Source of the DNA: Enterobacter cloacae complex sp. ECNIH7
GTDB lineage: Bacteria > Pseudomonadota > Gammaproteobacteria > Enterobacterales > Enterobacteriaceae
Assembly (NCBI RefSeq): GCF_002208095.1
Contig: NZ_CP017990.1
Location: forward strand, 1,426,001-1,490,000
Direction of reading: 5' to 3'
DNA length: 64,000 nt
The notes under the pieces were generated by a model. That model worked only from the letters and a program-made list of their open reading frames with translations. It did not search any database and was not told the DNA's origin. The translations under genes and the position numbers were made by a program. Below, in pieces: positions 10,367 through 19,486 of this stretch. Numbering within the stretch: the stretch's first letter is position 1; each line of letters starts with the position of its first letter.

Positions 10367-11245
10367 TTAATCTTCCAGTTTTGGCACCGGTGAGTCGTCC
10401 GGCGTTCTGACGTGAACCTGTATAATACGTCGGCTGTCGGCCATTGCCACTTTGAACTGGTAACCGTCGATGTCAACGGTCTCACCGCGCGCCGGGAGGT
10501 GGCCAAAGGCCTGCATCACCAGCCCGCCAATGGTATCGACCTCTTCATCGCTGAAGTGGGTACCGAAGGCGTCGTTGAAGTCCTCAATCGAGGCCAGCGC
10601 GCGCACGGTCCAGGTGTGGCGGCTAAGCTGACGGAAGTCGATATCTTCTTCTTCGTCGTACTCGTCTTCGATTTCGCCCACGATCAGCTCAAGAATATCC
10701 TCGATCGTGACCAGACCGGAAACGCCACCAAACTCATCAATAACAATCGCCATGTGGTAACGCTGAGAGCGAAATTCTTTCAGCATCCGATCCACACGTT
10801 TACTTTCCGGCACAACCACGGCCTGGCGTAACACTTTTTCCATGCTGAAGGCTTCGGCATCGCTGCGCATAAACGGCAGCAGATCTTTCGCCATCAAAAT
10901 CCCTTCGATGTGATCTTTGTCTTCGCTGATGACCGGGAAACGCGAGTGGGCCGATTCGATGATCACATCGAGGCACTCGTCTAGGGTCTGGTTACGTTTC
11001 AGGGTGATCATCTGCGAGCGGGGGATCATGATATCGCGAACGCGCTGGTCGGCGATGTCCATAACCCCTTCGAGCATTTCGCGCGTATCTTCGTCGATAA
11101 GGTCGTTCTGCCCGGAATCACGAATCAGCTCCAGCAGTTCATCACGGTTTTTGGGTTCGCCGTGGAAAAGCTGGTTCAGAATGAGGGAGAAAAATCCCTT
11201 TTTACTGGTTGTCGTGTCGCTACTGTGTGAATTGTCGTCGCTCAT
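10367..11245 (-). CDS. corC: CorC/YbeX, CBS-domain protein of Mg/Co homeostasis
   Basis: A 292-residue cytoplasmic protein with two CBS domains (residues about 70-190, containing [17 protein letters not shown] and [18 protein letters not shown]) and a C-terminal CorC_HlyC transporter-associated domain ([15 protein letters not shown] to the end). It lacks the membrane DUF21 domain of longer relatives. It was linked to magnesium and cobalt efflux with CorA and more recently to ribosome metabolism with YbeY. The start [18 protein letters not shown] (11245) matches E. coli; the open frame extends 15 codons further. It sits between ybeY and lnt in one operon. Confidence 0.95.
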   Translation of the reverse strand: MSDDNSHSSDTTTSKKGFFSLILNQLFHGEPKNRDELLELIRDSGQNDLIDEDTREMLEGVMDIADQRVRDIMIPRSQMITLKRNQTLDECLDVIIESAHSRFPVISEDKDHIEGILMAKDLLPFMRSDAEAFSMEKVLRQAVVVPESKRVDRMLKEFRSQRYHMAIVIDEFGGVSGLVTIEDILELIVGEIEDEYDEEEDIDFRQLSRHTWTVRALASIEDFNDAFGTHFSDEEVDTIGGLVMQAFGHLPARGETVDIDGYQFKVAMADSRRIIQVHVRTPDDSPVPKLED

Positions 11246-11334
11246 GGCGTTTGTTAAGGGTTCTCTTGTTAGTTCAACGTTTACCGCCACGCGATATCCT
11301 TTCGTGGCGGCATGTGAGTCAGTCAGGTGACGGA

Positions 11335-11802
11335 CTATTCTTTCTCGGCAATGTACGGATCCTCATAGCCCAGAGCAAGCATTATCTCTGTCTCGAGGGA
11401 CTCCATCTCTTCCGCTTCGTCATCTTCAATGTGATCGTAGCCGAGCAGATGCAGGCTGCCGTGTACCACCATATGCGCCCAGTGGGCCTCAAGCGGCTTT
11501 TGCTGCTCTTTCGCTTCCTGTTCAACCACCTGACGGCAGATGATCAGATCGCCCAGCAGCGGCATCTCAATGCCCGGAGGCGCTTCAAACGGGAAAGAGA
11601 GCACGTTGGTCGGCTTATCTTTCCCGCGATAGGTCAGGTTAAGCTCATGACTTTCTGCTTCATCCACCAGGCGAATCGTAACTTCTGATTCTTCCTGAAA
11701 CTGAGGAATAACGGCATCCAGCCATTTCTGAAACTGTGCCTCATCTGGCATGCCGGAATTGTCTTCACAGGCCAGCTGTAAATCGAGGATCACCTGACTC
11801 AT
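11335..11802 (-). CDS. ybeY: Endoribonuclease YbeY
   Basis: A 155-residue metal-dependent RNase acting in 16S rRNA 3'-end maturation and ribosome quality control. The three-histidine zinc site of the UPF0054 family is intact: His114, His118 and His124 in [11 protein letters not shown], followed by an acidic tail. The conserved TNVLSFPFE is at about residues 65-73. The ATG overlaps the ybeZ stop (ATGA), pointing to coupled translation. Same length as E. coli YbeY. Confidence 0.97.
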   Translation of the reverse strand: MSQVILDLQLACEDNSGMPDEAQFQKWLDAVIPQFQEESEVTIRLVDEAESHELNLTYRGKDKPTNVLSFPFEAPPGIEMPLLGDLIICRQVVEQEAKEQQKPLEAHWAHMVVHGSLHLLGYDHIEDDEAEEMESLETEIMLALGYEDPYIAEKE

Positions 11803-12845
11803 TTCTGTTCTTGCTCCTGCGCTTCGCGCTTACGTTCTGCGGCCAGTTCGGCCTTACGCTTCTGATCCGCCTCTTCCCAGGCTTCATAGGCGTTAACGAT
11901 ACGCGCGACCACCGGGTGGCGTACCACGTCTTCACTGTGGAAGAAGTTAAAGCTGATTTCGTCGACCTCGGCCAGAACCTCAATCGCGTGGCGCAGGCCT
12001 GATTTGGTGCTGCGCGGCAGGTCGATCTGGGTGACGTCTCCGGTAATGACCGCTTTCGAGTTAAAGCCGATACGCGTCAGGAACATCTTCATCTGTTCGA
12101 TGGTGGTGTTCTGGCTCTCATCGAGAATGATGAACGCATCGTTCAGCGTACGACCGCGCATGTAGGCGAGCGGGGCAACTTCGATAACGTTACGCTCAAT
12201 GAGCTTCTCGACCTTCTCAAAGCCGAGCATCTCGAACAGCGCATCGTATAAAGGACGCAGATACGGGTCGACCTTTTGACTCAGATCGCCCGGCAGGAAG
12301 CCCAGCTTTTCGCCCGCTTCGACGGCAGGGCGGGTCAGCAGGATGCGACGTATCTCCTGGCGTTCCAGCGCATCTACCGCAGCGGCAACGGCCAGATAGG
12401 TTTTACCCGTACCCGCCGGACCCACGCCGAAGGTGATGTCGTGGTCGAGGATATTGGCGATGTACTGCGCCTGGTTTGGCGTACGCGGCTTAATGACGCC
12501 ACGTTTGGTCTTGATATTGATTGCTTTACCGTAGTCCGGCACGCTTTCCGCGCTTTGCTCAAGCACGCGCGCCTCTTTAATGGCGAGGTGGATCTGTTCC
12601 GGCTCTATATCCTGCGTTTCGCCGCGCATTGGGGCGGTATCAACATACAGGCTACGCAGAATGTCCGCAGCGGCGTTGACGCAGATAGGGCGTCCGGTAA
12701 GTTTGAAATGATTATCGCGACGATTGATTTCGATACCCAGACGTCGTTCCAGTTGTTTGATGTTGTCATCAAACGGCCCGCACAGGCTCAGCAGGCGAGC
12801 GTTGTCTGCTGGCTCAAGGCTAATTTCACGCGTATCTATATTCAA
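11799..12845 (-). CDS. ybeZ: PhoH-like ATPase YbeZ
   Basis: A cytoplasmic PhoH-family ATPase (348 residues with the chosen start) that partners YbeY in RNA metabolism. Walker A is [11 protein letters not shown] and Walker B is [10 protein letters not shown], followed by [11 protein letters not shown] take the TTG at 12845 as start: it directly precedes [18 protein letters not shown], the conserved N-terminus, and has AGAGGA upstream at normal distance. The frame is open another 45 codons, but that stretch has no family similarity and contains the putative promoter. First gene of ybeZ-ybeY-corC-lnt. Confidence 0.93.
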   Translation of the reverse strand: MNIDTREISLEPADNARLLSLCGPFDDNIKQLERRLGIEINRRDNHFKLTGRPICVNAAADILRSLYVDTAPMRGETQDIEPEQIHLAIKEARVLEQSAESVPDYGKAINIKTKRGVIKPRTPNQAQYIANILDHDITFGVGPAGTGKTYLAVAAAVDALERQEIRRILLTRPAVEAGEKLGFLPGDLSQKVDPYLRPLYDALFEMLGFEKVEKLIERNVIEVAPLAYMRGRTLNDAFIILDESQNTTIEQMKMFLTRIGFNSKAVITGDVTQIDLPRSTKSGLRHAIEVLAEVDEISFNFFHSEDVVRHPVVARIVNAYEAWEEADQKRKAELAAERKREAQEQEQK

Positions 12846-12952
12846 ACTGTTCCTCTTTAATTGTTTAACTGACCCATTGCGATAGGGCGTAATAAAACGG
12901 TCATTACCGAAATTATTCACGCCACAGAATAAAGGCGCAAGCGTTGCGGAAG

Positions 12953-12981
12953 ATATTGGGGACGATGAGAGGAAATACAAG
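12953..12981 (-). promoter_or_regulatory. Candidate heat-shock (sigma-32) promoter of ybeZYX-lnt
   Basis: On the minus strand, CTTGTAT (from 12981) and CCCCAATAT (12961-12953) are separated by 13 bases, close to the sigma-32 consensus CTTGAA and CCCCATnT. This would start transcription about 100 bases before the ybeZ TTG. The ybeZ operon is reported to be heat-inducible in E. coli; the match here is by eye. The -35 element touches the miaB hairpin. Confidence 0.5.
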
Positions 12982-13001
12982 GCCTGCCGGAAAGGCAGGC
13001 C
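12981..13001 (-). terminator. Stem-loop after miaB
   Basis: GGCCTGCC (12981-12988) pairs with GGCAGGCC (12994-13001) around a short loop, eight bases after the miaB stop. On the minus strand it is followed by TTGTATTT, only a weak U-tract, so it may be a terminator or an mRNA-end stabiliser. Confidence 0.6.
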
Positions 13002-13008
13002 AGGAGGA

Positions 13009-14433
13009 TTAAGGCTGGTAAATCCCCACGCCAGAATCGTTTTCTTTACGGGTACGAGAGATCACGGATTCCGGTGACTCGGCAATACGCAGGCCCATTT
13101 CGTCCTCGGTGCGTACCAGCTTCGCGCGCAGCGAGTTGGTCAGCACTTCAACAATCTCGACGTCCACGAATTTACCGATCATATCCGGGGTGCCCTCAAA
13201 GTTCACCACGCGGTTGTTTTCGGTACGACCGGAGAGTTCCATAATGCTCTTGCGGGAGGTGCCTTCCACCAGAATGCGCTGAACGGTGCCGAGCATACGG
13301 CGGCTCCACGCGTTGGCCTGCTGGTTAATACGCTCCTGCAGAATATACAGACGCTGCTTTTTCTCTTCTTCCGGCACATCGTCAACCATATCGGCCGCAG
13401 GTGTTCCAGGACGCGCAGAGAAGATGAAGCTGTAGCTGACGTCAAAATTCACTTCACCGATGAGCTTCATGGTGCGCTCGAAGTCATCAGCGGTTTCGCC
13501 AGGGAAGCCGACGATAAAGTCGGAGCTGATCTGGATATCCGGACGCGCTTCACGCAGCTTACGAATGGTGGACTTGTACTCCAGCACCGTATGCGGGCGG
13601 CCCATCAGGTTCAGCACGCGGTCAGAGCCACACTGAATCGGCAGGTGCAGGAAGCTCACCAGCTCTGGCGTATCGCGATACACGTCAATGATGTCGTCGG
13701 TAAACTCCATCGGGTGGCTGGTGGTAAAGCGAATGCGGTCTATACCGTCAATCGCGGCCACCAGACGCAGCAGCTCGGCAAAGCTGCCGGTGGTGCCGTC
13801 GTAGTTTTCCCCGCGCCAGGCGTTTACGTTCTGGCCCAGCAGATTCACTTCGCGAACGCCCTGTGCGGCAAGCTGCGCAATTTCAAACAGAATATCGTCT
13901 GCCGGACGGCTGACTTCTTCACCGCGGGTGTAAGGCACCACGCAGTAAGTGCAGTATTTGTTGCAGCCTTCCATGATGGAGACGAAGGCGGTCGGGCCAT
14001 CGGCGCGCGGCTCCGGCAGACGGTCAAACTTTTCGATTTCCGGGAAGCTGACGTCAACGACCGGGCTGCGGCTGCCGCGAACCTGATTGATCATCTCCGG
14101 CAGGCGGTGCAGGGTCTGAGGACCAAAGACAATATCCACATACGGGGCTCTCTGGCGGATCAGCTTACCTTCCTGCGACGCAACGCAGCCACCCACGCCG
14201 ATGATCAGGTCCGGATTTTTTCGCTTGAGAAGCTTCCAGCGGCCTAACACGTGAAAGACTTTTTCCTGCGCTTTTTCACGAATCGAACAGGTGTTCAGCA
14301 GCAGCACGTCCGCTTCTTTCACATTTTCTGTCAGCTGGTATCCGTGGGTTGAATCCAGCAGATCGGCCATCTTGGATGAATCGTATTCGTTCATCTGACA
14401 GCCCCAGGTTTTTATATGGAGTTTTTTAGTCAT
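13009..14433 (-). CDS. miaB: tRNA-2-methylthio-N6-dimethylallyladenosine synthase MiaB
   Basis: Radical-SAM methylthiotransferase of 474 residues that turns i6A37 into ms2i6A37 in tRNAs reading UNN codons. The N-terminal UPF0004 domain carries cluster cysteines Cys12, Cys49 and Cys83; the radical-SAM motif is CNKYCTYC near residue 157, and a C-terminal TRAM domain follows. The start [20 protein letters not shown] (14433) is the family start; the frame is open 40 codons further. An odd point is LPIQCGSDR, where E. coli, as I recall, has LPVQSGSDR, giving an additional cysteine near the active domain. Confidence 0.97.
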   Translation of the reverse strand: MTKKLHIKTWGCQMNEYDSSKMADLLDSTHGYQLTENVKEADVLLLNTCSIREKAQEKVFHVLGRWKLLKRKNPDLIIGVGGCVASQEGKLIRQRAPYVDIVFGPQTLHRLPEMINQVRGSRSPVVDVSFPEIEKFDRLPEPRADGPTAFVSIMEGCNKYCTYCVVPYTRGEEVSRPADDILFEIAQLAAQGVREVNLLGQNVNAWRGENYDGTTGSFAELLRLVAAIDGIDRIRFTTSHPMEFTDDIIDVYRDTPELVSFLHLPIQCGSDRVLNLMGRPHTVLEYKSTIRKLREARPDIQISSDFIVGFPGETADDFERTMKLIGEVNFDVSYSFIFSARPGTPAADMVDDVPEEEKKQRLYILQERINQQANAWSRRMLGTVQRILVEGTSRKSIMELSGRTENNRVVNFEGTPDMIGKFVDVEIVEVLTNSLRAKLVRTEDEMGLRIAESPESVISRTRKENDSGVGIYQP

Positions 14434-14568
14434 CGACTTGCTCAGCTCAGGATTGCAAGCCGCGTATTGTAATGCTTTGGTGGGGTTGTGACCAGTATGA
14501 AGGTTATGTGTCTCAGGACCGCAAAAATCCGGTAAACTTAAGGGATTCTCCAATAAGGAAAATTGACC

Positions 14569-15744
14569 ATGACACTCCTACACACCGAAGTTGCCGTTGT
14601 CGGCGGCGGTATGGTCGGCGGCGCGCTGGCGCTGGGGCTGGCGCAGCAGGGATTTGAGGTAACGGTAATCGAACAGGCTGCACCGCCGGCCTTCGATCCC
14701 GCCAGCAAACCGGATGTGCGCATTTCCGCTATCAGCGCGGCGTCCGTCGATCTGCTGCGCGGGCTGGGCGTCTGGGAGGCGGTGCTGGCGATGCGCGCGC
14801 ACCCCTATAGCCGTCTTGAAACCTGGGAGTGGGAAAATGCCCACGTCGCGTTTGATGCCGCTGAGCTGAAGCTGCCGCGCCTGGGTTATATGGTGGAAAA
14901 CAACGTGCTTCAGCAGGCGCTCTGGCAGGCGCTGGATGCGCACCCGAAGGTGACGCTGCGCGTTCCGGCGTCGATTAAGTCTCTACATCCTCAGGAGAGC
15001 GGGTATTCGCTGACGCTCGACAGCGGCGATGAACTGGCCGTTAAGCTCGTCGTCGGAGCGGACGGCGCTAACTCGCAGGTCCGACAGATGGCGGGAATTG
15101 GCGTTCATGCCTGGCAGTATAAGCAGTCCTGCATGCTGATTACCGTCGAGTGCGAGAATGCGCCGGGAGAAAGCACGTGGCAGCACTTTACGCCGAATGG
15201 CCCGCATGCGTTTTTACCGCTGTTTGATAACTGGGCATCGCTGGTCTGGTACGACAAACCGGCACGCATTCGCCAGCTGCAGGGGCTTTCAATGGAACAA
15301 TTGCAGCGGGAAATTCGCCTGCATTTTCCGAGCCGTCTGGGCAACGTTACGCCGGTGGCTGCCGGGGCGTTTCCCCTCACTCGGCGCCATGCTTTGCAGT
15401 ATGCCCGTGAAGGGCTGGCGCTGGTGGGCGATGCAGCGCACACCATTCATCCGCTGGCCGGGCAGGGCGTGAATCTGGGGTACCGTGATGTCGATGCGTT
15501 ACTGGATGTGCTGAGCAGCGCCCGCGGGCACGCGGAAAACTGGGCCAGCCATCAGATTCTCAAGCGTTACCAGACGCGACGCATGGCGGATAACTTTATT
15601 ATGCAGTCGGGGATGGATCTGTTCTATGCCGGGTTCAGCAATGACTTAGCCCCGGTGCGCATTCTGCGTAATATTGGATTGATGGCAGCGGAGCGTGCAG
15701 GTGGTTTGAAGCGTCAGGCGCTGAAATACGCCTTAGGACTTTAG
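14569..15744 (+). CDS. ubiF: 3-demethoxyubiquinol 3-hydroxylase (UbiF)
   Basis: FAD-dependent monooxygenase of 391 residues carrying out the last ring hydroxylation (C6) of ubiquinone synthesis. The N-terminal dinucleotide-binding motif is [17 protein letters not shown], the middle motif is [13 protein letters not shown], and the second FAD motif is [24 protein letters not shown] at 14555-14559 fits the ATG at 14569 (nine-base spacing); the in-frame TTG at 14563 is too close to it. It is monocistronic, divergent from miaB, and followed by a palindromic repeat and a bidirectional terminator. Confidence 0.96.
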   Translation: MTLLHTEVAVVGGGMVGGALALGLAQQGFEVTVIEQAAPPAFDPASKPDVRISAISAASVDLLRGLGVWEAVLAMRAHPYSRLETWEWENAHVAFDAAELKLPRLGYMVENNVLQQALWQALDAHPKVTLRVPASIKSLHPQESGYSLTLDSGDELAVKLVVGADGANSQVRQMAGIGVHAWQYKQSCMLITVECENAPGESTWQHFTPNGPHAFLPLFDNWASLVWYDKPARIRQLQGLSMEQLQREIRLHFPSRLGNVTPVAAGAFPLTRRHALQYAREGLALVGDAAHTIHPLAGQGVNLGYRDVDALLDVLSSARGHAENWASHQILKRYQTRRMADNFIMQSGMDLFYAGFSNDLAPVRILRNIGLMAAERAGGLKRQALKYALGL

Positions 15745-15752
15745 TTTTCATT

Positions 15753-15798
15753 CCCTCTCCCCGTGGGAGAGGGTCAGGGTGAGGGCATCAGGCCGCAC
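15753..15798 (+). repeat. Palindromic repeat of the 4039 family, lacking the terminator half
   Basis: It contains the palindrome CCCTCTCC/GGAGAGGG and the complete conserved tail GTGAGGGCATCAGGCCGCAC, starting eight bases after the ubiF stop. The upstream terminator hairpin found in the copies at 4039 and 52768 is missing; the unrelated terminator at 15817 follows instead. Confidence 0.9.
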
Positions 15799-15816
15799 AA
15801 TACTAACAACAAAAAC

Positions 15817-15843
15817 AAAAAAGCCCGCAGAGCGGGCTTTTTT
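15817..15843. terminator. Bidirectional terminator between ubiF and the tRNA operon
   Basis: AGCCCGC (15822-15828) pairs with GCGGGCT (15832-15838), flanked by six As on the left and six Ts on the right, so it can stop both ubiF (plus) and the tRNA transcript (minus). Confidence 0.9.
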
Positions 15844-15853
15844 GTTACTTAAG

Positions 15854-15928
15854 TGGCTGGGGTGCAGGGATTCGAACCCCGGAATGCTGGTATCAGAAAC
15901 CAGAGCCTTACCGCTTGGCGACACCCCA
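15854..15928 (-). tRNA. glnX: tRNA-Gln (CUG), divergent copy
   Basis: 75 nt with encoded CCA; it folds as a cloverleaf with anticodon loop TTCTGAT (anticodon CTG). It differs from the neighbouring tRNA-Gln(CTG) at ten positions; eight form four compensated base pairs (7/66, 28/42, 31/39, 51/63), one makes a G-U pair (50/64) and one is position 26. The tRNA is therefore likely still functional. Last gene of the seven-tRNA operon, in the place of glnX. Confidence 0.95.
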
Positions 15929-15964
15929 ATTGCGTTAAACAAACTGCTTAACGACTTTTTAAAT

Positions 15965-16039
15965 TGGCTGGGGTACGAGGATTCGAACCTCGGAATGCCG
16001 GAATCAGAATCCGGTGCCTTACCGCTTGGCGATACCCCA
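15965..16039 (-). tRNA. glnV: tRNA-Gln (CUG)
   Basis: 75 nt with encoded CCA; acceptor TGGGGTA/TACCCCA, anticodon stem CCGGA/TCCGG and loop TTCTGAT with anticodon CTG. It matches the E. coli glnV/glnX sequence as I know it. Second from the end of the operon. Confidence 0.97.
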
Positions 16040-16079
16040 ACAATTTTTGTTGATTACCGAAAAATCGACAATCTTAATT

Positions 16080-16156
16080 TGGTGGCTACGACGGGATTCG
16101 AACCTGTGACCCCATCATTATGAGTGATGTGCTCTAACCAACTGAGCTACGTAGCC
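16080..16156 (-). tRNA. metU: tRNA-Met (elongator, CAU)
   Basis: 77 nt with encoded CCA, acceptor GGCTACG/CGTAGCC, anticodon loop CTCATAA. It lacks the initiator features (unpaired first base, GGG/CCC anticodon stem), so it is the elongator. It is identical to the copy at 16472-16548. Confidence 0.97.
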
Positions 16157-16173
16157 AGTACTGCAATCTTCGA

Positions 16174-16248
16174 TGGCTGGGGTACCTGGATTCGAACCAG
16201 GGAATGCCGGTATCAAAAACCGGTGCCTTACCGCTTGGCGATACCCCA
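16174..16248 (-). tRNA. glnW: tRNA-Gln (UUG)
   Basis: 75 nt with CCA; anticodon stem CCGGT/ACCGG and loop TTTTGAT (anticodon TTG). Identical to the adjacent copy at 16281-16355. Confidence 0.97.
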
Positions 16249-16280
16249 ATACCGCGGAGAACCGCAAAATCGAAGAAATA

Positions 16281-16355
16281 TGGCTGGGGTACCTGGATTC
16301 GAACCAGGGAATGCCGGTATCAAAAACCGGTGCCTTACCGCTTGGCGATACCCCA
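16281..16355 (-). tRNA. glnU: tRNA-Gln (UUG)
   Basis: 75 nt with CCA, anticodon TTG, identical to the copy at 16174. The tandem pair mirrors E. coli glnU-glnW. Confidence 0.97.
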
Positions 16356-16378
16356 TCCGTGCAACGCTTACCCGGGAA

Positions 16379-16463
16379 TGGTGCGGGAGGCGAGACTTGA
16401 ACTCGCACACCTTGCGGCGCCAGAACCTAAATCTGGTGCGTCTACCAATTTCGCCACTCCCGC
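16379..16463 (-). tRNA. leuW: tRNA-Leu (UAG)
   Basis: 85 nt with CCA and a long variable arm, as expected of a class II tRNA; acceptor GCGGGAG, anticodon loop TTTAGGT region with anticodon TAG. Position and sequence correspond to leuW. Confidence 0.97.
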
Positions 16464-16471
16464 AAAAAAGA

Positions 16472-16548
16472 TGGTGGCTACGACGGGATTCGAACCTGTG
16501 ACCCCATCATTATGAGTGATGTGCTCTAACCAACTGAGCTACGTAGCC
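16472..16548 (-). tRNA. metT: tRNA-Met (elongator, CAU)
   Basis: 77 nt with CCA, identical to metU at 16080. It is the promoter-proximal gene, about 40 bases from the promoter -10. Confidence 0.97.
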
Positions 16549-16586
16549 ATCTTTTTTCGCGTTACCTTATCGGCGTTGCGGGGCGC

Positions 16587-16615
16587 ATTATGCGTATAGA
16601 CCCTTGCAGCGTCAA
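16587..16615 (-). promoter_or_regulatory. Promoter of the metT-leuW-glnUW-metU-glnVX operon
   Basis: On the minus strand TTGACG (16615-16610) and CATAAT (16592-16587) are 17 bases apart, a near-consensus sigma-70 promoter. It is followed by a GCGCCCCGC discriminator, the GC-rich type associated with stringent control of stable RNA genes. The remaining bases up to the asnB terminator (16616-16731) show nothing else recognisable. Confidence 0.85.
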
Positions 16616-16731
16616 CACCTTTTTCAACGAAAATAGCCGGAATGTGACTGTTTGGTTAGGTTGCGAACAGCGTGACCGAATATTCGGCAATTATTGGTTA
16701 TTAATCAGATTTAGGCGGTGAAATGTGAGGC

Positions 16732-16760
16732 AAAAAAATCAGGCCCCTGAGGGGCCTGAT
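16732..16760 (-). terminator. asnB terminator
   Basis: A 10-bp palindromic stem, TCAGGCCCCT/AGGGGCCTGA (16739-16759), is followed on the minus strand by seven Ts, 15 bases after the asnB stop. Confidence 0.9.
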
Positions 16761-16774
16761 TGCGATCTGAGTGA

Positions 16775-18439
16775 TTATTTGTAGGCTGACTGGTGAACGC
16801 CTACCGCGCGTCCTGACGGATCGTTCATGGATTTGAAAGATTCATCCCATTCAATCGCTTTGGCAGAAGAGCAGGCGACGGACGGGCCACCCGGTACGCA
16901 CTCCGCGGCGCTCGGTACCGGGAACAGCTCTTCAAAAATTTCACGATACAGATAGGCCTCTTTCGAGCCCGGCGTGTTGTACGGGAAGCGGAAGCTCGCG
17001 GTTTCCAGCTGTTGGTCAGAAACCTGTTTCGCCGCGACCTCTTTCAGGGTGTCGATCCAGCTATAGCCTACGCCATCAGAGAACTGCTCTTTCTGACGCC
17101 ATGCCACGCTCGCCGGCAGGTAGGATTCAAAACATTCACGCAGGATATGTTTTTCCATTTTGCCGTTGCCGCACATCTTGTCCTGCGGGTTGATGCGCAT
17201 CGCCACGTCGAGGAATTTCTTATCGAGGAACGGCACGCGCGCTTCCACGCCCCAGGCCGACATCGCTTTGTTGGCACGCGCACAGTCGAACATGTGCAGC
17301 GCCTGCAGCTTGCGCACGGTCTCTTCGTGCAGCTCTTTGGCGTTTGGCGCCTTGTGGAAGTACAGGTAGCCGCCAAACACTTCGTCAGACCCTTCACCGG
17401 AGAGCACCATCTTGATGCCCATCGCTTTGATCTTACGCGACATCAGGTACATCGGCGTTGAGGCGCGGATAGTGGTTACGTCATAGGTTTCAATGTGATA
17501 GATCACATCGCGGATCGCATCCAGACCTTCCTGCACGGTGAAGTGAATCTCATGGTGCACGGTGCCGAGGTGGTTCGCCACTTCCTGCGCGGCTTTCAGG
17601 TCAGGTGCGCCTTCCAGGCCAACGGCAAAAGAGTGCAGCTGTGGCCACCAGGCTTCTGAGCGCTCCTGATCTTCCACGCGACGGGCCGCGAATTTCTTGG
17701 TGATCGCGGAGATCACGGAGGAGTCCAGACCGCCGGAGAGGAGCACGCCGTACGGCACGTCGGACATCAGGTGGCTTTTCACGGAATCTTCCAGGGCCTG
17801 ACGCAGCTCGGCTTTGTCCGTGACGTTGTCTTTCACCGCATCATAGTCGAACCAGTCGCGCTGGTAATAGGAGCGGATCTCGCCGTCTTTGCTCCACAGA
17901 TAGCTGCCCGCCGGGAACTCTTTAATGGTGCGGCATACCGGCACCAGGGCTTTCATTTCAGAGGCGACGTAGAGGTTGCCGTGCTCATCGTGGCCCATGT
18001 ACAGCGGGATAATGCCGATATGGTCACGGCCAATGAGGTAAGCGTCTTTTTCGCTGTCGTACAGGGCGAAGGCAAACATGCCCTGCAGGTCGTCCAGGAA
18101 CTCGGGCCCTTTCTCCTGATACAGCGCCAGGATCACTTCACAGTCAGAACCGGTCTGGAACGCGTAGCGGTCGCCGTATTCGGCGCGCAGCGCCTGGTGG
18201 TTGTAGATTTCACCGTTGACAGCCAGCGCGTGCGTTTTTTTCTCGTTATACAGCGGCTGTGCACCGGCGTTGACGTCAACAATAGACAGACGTTCGTGAG
18301 CCAGAATCGCTTTGTCACTGGCGTAAACGCCTGACCAGTCCGGACCGCGGTGGCGCATCAGGCGGGACAGTTCGAGTGCCTTTTTACGCAGTTCGCCCGC
18401 GTCAGTTTTAATATCCAGTACGCCAAAAATTGAACACAT
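16775..18439 (-). CDS. asnB: Asparagine synthetase B (glutamine-hydrolysing)
   Basis: A 554-residue cytosolic enzyme making asparagine from aspartate, ATP and glutamine. The start MCSIFGVLDI (18439) exposes Cys2, the nucleophile of the N-terminal class II glutaminase domain; the open frame upstream would hide it. Further motifs are RHRGPDWSG, NGEIYNH and, in the synthetase half, the PP-loop VLLSGGLDSSVISA. The length equals E. coli AsnB. It is monocistronic. The 18440-18655 gap carries its promoter region, AT-rich and without a site I can name. Confidence 0.97.
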   Translation of the reverse strand: MCSIFGVLDIKTDAGELRKKALELSRLMRHRGPDWSGVYASDKAILAHERLSIVDVNAGAQPLYNEKKTHALAVNGEIYNHQALRAEYGDRYAFQTGSDCEVILALYQEKGPEFLDDLQGMFAFALYDSEKDAYLIGRDHIGIIPLYMGHDEHGNLYVASEMKALVPVCRTIKEFPAGSYLWSKDGEIRSYYQRDWFDYDAVKDNVTDKAELRQALEDSVKSHLMSDVPYGVLLSGGLDSSVISAITKKFAARRVEDQERSEAWWPQLHSFAVGLEGAPDLKAAQEVANHLGTVHHEIHFTVQEGLDAIRDVIYHIETYDVTTIRASTPMYLMSRKIKAMGIKMVLSGEGSDEVFGGYLYFHKAPNAKELHEETVRKLQALHMFDCARANKAMSAWGVEARVPFLDKKFLDVAMRINPQDKMCGNGKMEKHILRECFESYLPASVAWRQKEQFSDGVGYSWIDTLKEVAAKQVSDQQLETASFRFPYNTPGSKEAYLYREIFEELFPVPSAAECVPGGPSVACSSAKAIEWDESFKSMNDPSGRAVGVHQSAYK

Positions 18440-18655
18440 AACCTTCTCCGTTAACCCTGTTGCTTTGTAATGTTGCTTGCTTATGAAAATGCCGCAAAGG
18501 GGCAGGGCGCGCAAGCGTTTTACGGGTGAAAACGGAAATAGTGCAACAGTGATTGCGGAATAGTGAAAAAAGAGTACGTCATGGATTATTTTATTGATGA
18601 TTGTGCAATAAAACGTGTTTTTTGTTAGATGGTGTTCTGTTTGTGTAGGCTATAA

Positions 18656-18682
18656 ATGAAAAACCACGCCCTGCGGCGTGGT
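18656..18682 (-). terminator. nagBACD operon terminator
   Basis: ACCACGCC (18663-18670) pairs with GGCGTGGT (18675-18682); on the minus strand the stem is followed by a T-rich TTTTTC tract, six bases after the nagD stop. Confidence 0.88.
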
Positions 18683-18688
18683 TCGGTA

Positions 18689-19441
18689 TCAGATGATGTC
18701 GATTTCATCGACGGAGGGGTAAATCCAGCTTGGCCGGAACGGCATCGAATCAATGTCATCAAGTTGAGAGACGCCGGAGAGGACCAGAATCGTCTCCAGA
18801 CCCGCCTGAAATCCGGCCAGAATATCGGTGCGCAGGTTGTCGCCGACAATAACGGTTTCTTCAGAGTGGGCCTGCATCTTGTTGAGCGCGGCACGAATGA
18901 TCCACGGGCTCGGTTTACCGACCACAAACGGCTGACGACCTGAGATTTTTTCGATACCGGCGCACAGCGCGCCGCAGGCCGGATAAAAACCACGGCCGTG
19001 CGTATCCGGGTTGGTAGCGATAAAGCGCGCGCCGCTGGCGACAAAGTATGCTGCCTTATGCATCATCTCCCAGTTAAAGGAGCGCGTTTCGCCGACAATC
19101 ACAAAGTCCGGGTTCACGTCAGTGATGGTAAAGCCAGCTTTGTACAGCTCGTGTATCAGTGCACCTTCACCCACCACGTAGGCTTTTTTCCCTTCCTGAC
19201 GCTTAAGAAAGTCCGCCGTGGCCATTGCCGAGGTATAAAACACGCTGTCCGGAACGTCGACGCCCGCCGTGGCAAAGCGGTTAGCCAGATCCTGACCGGT
19301 TTGGGAAGGGTAGTTCGTGAGCAGAACCAGAGGCATTCCTTTGTCGATGATGCGGTGAAGAAACTCCGCAGCACCCGGCACGGCAACGTTGTCGTGCATC
19401 AGCACGCCGTCGATATCACAAATTACATTCTTAATGGTCAT
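18689..19441 (-). CDS. umpH: UMP phosphatase of the HAD family (NagD/UmpH)
   Basis: A 250-residue HAD-superfamily phosphatase acting mainly on UMP and other nucleoside monophosphates. The catalytic aspartates are Asp9 and Asp11 in CDIDGVLMHDN; motif II is in LVLLTNYPSQ and motif IV in VIVGDNLRTDILAG. It is the last gene of nagBACD, which gave it the older name nagD, though its activity has no clear link to amino-sugar use. It starts 45 bases after nagC. Confidence 0.95.
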   Translation of the reverse strand: MTIKNVICDIDGVLMHDNVAVPGAAEFLHRIIDKGMPLVLLTNYPSQTGQDLANRFATAGVDVPDSVFYTSAMATADFLKRQEGKKAYVVGEGALIHELYKAGFTITDVNPDFVIVGETRSFNWEMMHKAAYFVASGARFIATNPDTHGRGFYPACGALCAGIEKISGRQPFVVGKPSPWIIRAALNKMQAHSEETVIVGDNLRTDILAGFQAGLETILVLSGVSQLDDIDSMPFRPSWIYPSVDEIDII

Positions 19442-19486
19442 GGACAGTCCGACATCAAAAAAAGAAGGCGTTACTATAAGGTCCGA

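Noticed and set aside
15748-16515. Overlapping ORFs across the tRNA cluster (for example 16118-16408 and 16124-16501)
   Set aside because: They are translations of tRNA genes; the repeated peptides simply reflect repeated tRNA sequences.
15854-16548. Regularly spaced repeats suggesting a CRISPR-like array
   Set aside because: The repeats are complete tRNA genes with cloverleaf folds and encoded CCA ends, not 28-37 base repeats with unique spacers.
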